This document shows, one piece after another, positions 6,270 to 8,812 of a DNA stretch of 8,812 nt. The position numbers and the translations under genes are program-made. The DNA is from an uncultured Coriobacteriaceae bacterium (GTDB lineage: Bacteria; Actinomycetota; Coriobacteriia; Coriobacteriales; QAMH01). Numbering within the stretch: position 1 is the stretch's first letter; every line of letters starts with the position of its first letter. Where the stretch lies: the NCBI GenBank assembly GCA_900544245.1, contig UQUH01000064.1, positions 1-8,812 on the forward strand, read 5' to 3'. The notes beneath the pieces are model-generated. The model saw only the letters and a list, made by a program, of their open reading frames with translations. It searched no databases and was not told the origin of the DNA.

Positions 6270-7679
6270 ATGCTGGATTACGATCTGGAGAGTCGCGGGG
6301 AGCTGAGCCTCTACGAATTCGTCTATCGTTCGATCAGGCACGATATCGAGGCCGGCACGCTTGCGCCCCACGAGAAGCTGCCTTCCAAGCGCGCGTTCGC
6401 CCAGCATCTCGGTGTGAGTCTCATTACCGTGGAGAACGCCTACGCGCAGCTGGTGACGGAGGGCTACTGCTACACGAGACCCCGCAGCGGATACTACGTC
6501 TCTGAGCTATCCGCCGTGACAAGCGTCACGAAACGTGACAAAAGTGCCCCGGCGACTTTTGTCACGCTTTCCGAGGAGGCGCATCCTGACGTTCGCCATG
6601 ACCTCTCGCGTGTCGATGTCGACCCCGCCATGGTCTCGCGCGTGTGGGGAAGGGCCCTGCGACGCGTCCTGTCGGCCGAATCCGACGAAGAGCTTTACGG
6701 TTCCCAACCTCCCAAGGGCACCTTGCGCCTACGCCGCGCCATCGCGCACAGGCTCCGCGAGACGCGCGGATTCGAGGCCGATCCCGCCCGTATCGTCGTC
6801 GGTGCCGGCTCGCAGCTCCTCGATGCCGCGCTTGTGCAGCTCCTGCGGCCCGGGGGCTCGGTGGCGCTCGAGAACCCCGGCTATCCGCGCCTGGCGCAAA
6901 TCTACGAGTCAGCGGGATTGTCCGTGCGGCCCATCGGACTTGATGACGAGGGCATGTCCATGGAGGAGCTTCGGGCAAGCGATGCGAGCCTCGTCCACGT
7001 CATGCCGTCGCATCAGTTCCCGACCGGCATCGTGACAAGCATAAGCCGCCGCTACGAATTGCTTGCGTGGGCAAGCGAGACCGAGGGGCGTTATATTGTC
7101 GAGGATGACTACGATGCGCCGTTTCGCATGGCGGGTCGTCCGGTGGCAAGCCTCGCGTCCATTGACGTGGCAGGTCATGTCATATACACCAACACGTTTT
7201 CCAAGAGCCTAGGCCCGGCGCTTCGCATGGCCTTCATGGTCCTGCCGCCTAGGCTGGCCGAGGCATGGGAGGAACGCGTCGGCTTCTACGCGAACACCGT
7301 GAGCGTCATCGACCAGATAGCGCTCGCGCGCATGATCGAGACGGGCGATTACGAGCGCCATGTGAACCGGTACCGCAAGGCACAGCGTGAGGTGCGCGAC
7401 GCCTTCGTTGATGAGATGGTGCGGCTTGCCCCGTCGGGCCGCGTGCGCGTCGAGCAGGCCGACTCGGGGCTGCATTTCGTGCTCTCGATAGAGGGTGCCG
7501 ACGAGGGCCGAATCACCACCGCCGCACTCGAACGGGGAGTGCGGCTTTCGCCCATGGACGGTTACGCAATCGCTCCGCTACCGCCTCACGATGACGCGCG
7601 TTTCGCCATCCAGTACGGCGGGCTGGACGTCGAATCGGCTCGCGAGGCCGCCCGCATCATCGCTGGCTGCATCGGATGA
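6270..7679 (+). CDS. pdxR: MocR/GntR-family PLP-dependent regulator, probable PdxR
   Basis: The product has 469 residues. Residues 12-78 form a GntR winged helix-turn-helix, with LPSKRAFAQHLGVSLITVEN (37-56) and the wing TRPRSGYYV. A variable linker follows (about 80-110). Then comes a fold type I aminotransferase-like domain with GSQLLDAALVQL, ENPGYPRLAQIYESAG (201-216), SHQFPTG (247-253), EDDYDAPFR (278-286) and the PLP-binding K312 in TFSKSLGPALR. In PdxR proteins, PLP bound at this lysine switches DNA binding to control pdxST. The divergent placement beside pdxST supports that role; other MocR functions are less likely. The ATG at 6270 has GGAGG 5 nt upstream, and a TTG directly before it (6267) is a weaker alternative. 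The linker codons at 6515-6566 carry a striking set of inverted repeats. Confidence 0.93.
   Translation: MLDYDLESRGELSLYEFVYRSIRHDIEAGTLAPHEKLPSKRAFAQHLGVSLITVENAYAQLVTEGYCYTRPRSGYYVSELSAVTSVTKRDKSAPATFVTLSEEAHPDVRHDLSRVDVDPAMVSRVWGRALRRVLSAESDEELYGSQPPKGTLRLRRAIAHRLRETRGFEADPARIVVGAGSQLLDAALVQLLRPGGSVALENPGYPRLAQIYESAGLSVRPIGLDDEGMSMEELRASDASLVHVMPSHQFPTGIVTSISRRYELLAWASETEGRYIVEDDYDAPFRMAGRPVASLASIDVAGHVIYTNTFSKSLGPALRMAFMVLPPRLAEAWEERVGFYANTVSVIDQIALARMIETGDYERHVNRYRKAQREVRDAFVDEMVRLAPSGRVRVEQADSGLHFVLSIEGADEGRITTAALERGVRLSPMDGYAIAPLPPHDDARFAIQYGGLDVESAREAARIIAGCIG
6515..6566. repeat. Four alternating half-sites within the pdxR linker, including a perfect 12-bp inverted repeat
   Basis: CGTGAC (6515-6520), GTCACG (6525-6530), CGTGAC (6534-6539) and GTCACG (6561-6566) alternate in orientation. 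The last two extend to a perfect 12-bp inverted repeat, CGTGACAAAAGT (6534-6545) and ACTTTTGTCACG (6555-6566), with a 9-nt GC-rich loop. Segment pairs 1:2, 2:3 and 3:4 can each form a hairpin, and neighbouring pairings exclude each other. The region encodes part of the unconserved MocR linker, so protein constraint is probably low. Confidence 0.8.
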
Positions 7680-7821
7680 GGAATTTGCTCCAGTCAAACT
7701 CTCATTCGACCTCCGTCAACGCGAATCTTACGAAAGTGTTCGCGTGCGGTAAGGCGACCCGATGGCAGCTCCTCTCCTCAGCCCCTAGGATGGGCATGTC
7801 TCAAGAGGAGGGAGTGCGTCC
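7680..7821 (+). promoter_or_regulatory. Intergenic region with a hairpin and a candidate promoter for the permease gene
   Basis: CGCGAA (7720-7725) and TTCGCG (7739-7744) form an imperfect hairpin 41 nt after the pdxR stop. It has no T run, so it is a poor intrinsic terminator and may be an operator. A possible promoter is ATGGCA (7762-7767), an 18-bp gap, then TAGGAT (7786-7791), each four of six against consensus. The ribosome site GGAGG (7807-7811) lies 10 nt before the GTG start. No small gene is convincing here. Confidence 0.3.
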
Positions 7822-8812
7822 GTGTACGCGAAGATTGCCATCGGGAACATCAGACGCTCGTTCGGGGATTACTCGATCTACTTCATGACATTGGCCTTTG
7901 CCGCGTGTCTTCTGTACTCGTTCACGGCATCAACCGACTACCTCCTCGCCCTGGACCTGAGCGAGCAGCAAAGGGGCGTGTGCGATTCCGCCAACGGCGT
8001 TATGCAGGCGTTTTCGGTGTTTTCCGTCATTGTGTTCGCGTTCCTCATCGTCTACGCGAACCGCTTCATTCTGCGTCGCCGCTCCCGCGAATTCGCGCTC
8101 TACGAGATCCTGGGCATGCCTGCGTCGTCCATCGCGCGCATCCTCGCCTACGAGGGCTGCATCGTCGGCCTTCTCGCCCTTGCCATCGGCGTGCTGGTTG
8201 CGGTCGTGATATCGCCGCTCTCCGGCTTTGTCGCCGCCTTCGTCTTCGACGTCCCGTACAAGCTCGTCTTCACGTTCTCGTCTGACGCCCTTTGCTGGAC
8301 CGCGGGTTGCTTTCTCGCGATCATGGCCCTGGCGACGCTCCTCGGCATTCGTGACGTGGGCAGGCGACCGCTCATAGAGCTGCTGCGCGCGAACTCGACT
8401 CCCGATAGCCCCAAGGGCATCCGGCGCCTGCCAACGGCCGTGCAGCTCGCCTTCGCCTTCGTCGTGCTGGCCATCGTGTGGGGATCGTGCATCCTGCAGC
8501 CCGTCTTCTTCGTCGTCTGGATACTGCCGTTGGGCATCCTGGCCGTGCTCGCTACCGCCGTCCTGTTTCGCTTCTTCGCCACCACCTGGCCATCCCGCGC
8601 CCGACGCAAGGCCACCCGCTATCTCTTGGGTCTGCGCTTCTTCGTCATCCGCCAGGTCGAGAGCCGCGTCTCGTCGAGCTCTAACGCCATGGCCTGCACC
8701 TGCGTCCTCATCGCCGTGGCCACGTGCATGATGGTGGCCGGCCTGGCCTTCAGCGTGGGAATGAGAGGGCCTACGGGCATCGACAACGCCACCGCGCTGG
8801 CGCCCATCGGCT
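7822..8812 (+). CDS. FtsX/BceB-like ABC transporter permease, N-terminal part (continues past window)
   Basis: The frame starts at GTG 7822 and stays open to the right edge, giving 330 residues. MYAKIAIGNIRRSFGDYSIY is typical of BceB/VraG-type permeases. Hydrophobic segments lie near 20-37, 62-84, 112-140, 157-175, 205-223, 226-250 and 288-312. The FtsX-type cytoplasmic motif RRRSREFALYEILGM (85-99) is present, and LRFFVIRQVESRVSSSSNAM (271-290) marks the second block of such proteins. Members export or detach antimicrobial peptides, lipids or lipoproteins with a separate ATPase. No ATPase gene lies upstream in this window, so the partner may be downstream or elsewhere. The start is chosen because AGGAGGG lies just upstream and the N-terminus matches the family. 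The substrate is unknown. Confidence 0.85.
   Translation, partial: MYAKIAIGNIRRSFGDYSIYFMTLAFAACLLYSFTASTDYLLALDLSEQQRGVCDSANGVMQAFSVFSVIVFAFLIVYANRFILRRRSREFALYEILGMPASSIARILAYEGCIVGLLALAIGVLVAVVISPLSGFVAAFVFDVPYKLVFTFSSDALCWTAGCFLAIMALATLLGIRDVGRRPLIELLRANSTPDSPKGIRRLPTAVQLAFAFVVLAIVWGSCILQPVFFVVWILPLGILAVLATAVLFRFFATTWPSRARRKATRYLLGLRFFVIRQVESRVSSSSNAMACTCVLIAVATCMMVAGLAFSVGMRGPTGIDNATALAPIG

Noticed and set aside
6120..6407. Upstream extension of PdxS by 96 residues
   Set aside because: It crosses the intergenic region and the pdxR start, and PdxS of 295 residues with GGAGG at ATG 6119 is already the full family length.
8148..8807. Minus-strand open frames opposite the permease gene
   Set aside because: They are Lys/Arg/Thr-rich shadows without motifs. 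The plus strand has continuous membrane-protein coding.

Overview
The window is about 60% G+C, with tightly packed, coupled genes and strong AAGGAG/GGAGG ribosome binding sites. It most resembles a high-GC Gram-positive anaerobe, and I favour the Coriobacteriia. That placement rests on protein style and was not computed. The main reasons are a lipoprotein PstS with a Gram-positive domain order, DXP-independent PLP synthesis by PdxS/PdxT, a ferredoxin-linked flavoprotein, and PhoP-type phosphate control.

Layout, left to right. Positions 1-203 (+) are the 3' end of a probable ATP-grasp-like gene. It overlaps a split-barrel flavoprotein with a C-terminal two-cluster ferredoxin domain (197-874, +). 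A hairpin at 899-933 separates this pair from the convergent phosphate-uptake operon. On the minus strand, transcription of that operon runs pstS (4501 to 3590), pstC (3582 to 2710), pstA (2713 to 1849) and pstB (1804 to 950). PstS captures phosphate, PstC/PstA form the channel and PstB drives it with ATP. No phoU follows pstB. A Pho-box-like array with 11-bp spacing lies upstream of pstS.

The vitamin B6 block comes next. pdxS (6119 to 5232) and pdxT (5232 to 4651) overlap by one base on the minus strand and encode the two subunits of PLP synthase. pdxR (6270-7679, +) is a MocR-type regulator transcribed divergently across a 150-bp region that holds promoter-like and operator-like elements. 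A hairpin after pdxT separates the pdx operon from the pst promoter. The window ends inside an FtsX/BceB-like ABC permease gene (7822-8812, +) that starts with GTG.

Three observations deserve most attention. (1) pstA is split by a +1 frame change exactly at CTT TAG, a slip context like that of prfB, next to a G-run-rich loop. (2) PstS is circularly permuted relative to classical PstS. (3) The pdxR linker coding region holds four alternating half-sites that can form three mutually exclusive hairpins, one a perfect 12-bp stem. No mobile element, CRISPR array, tRNA or rRNA was seen.
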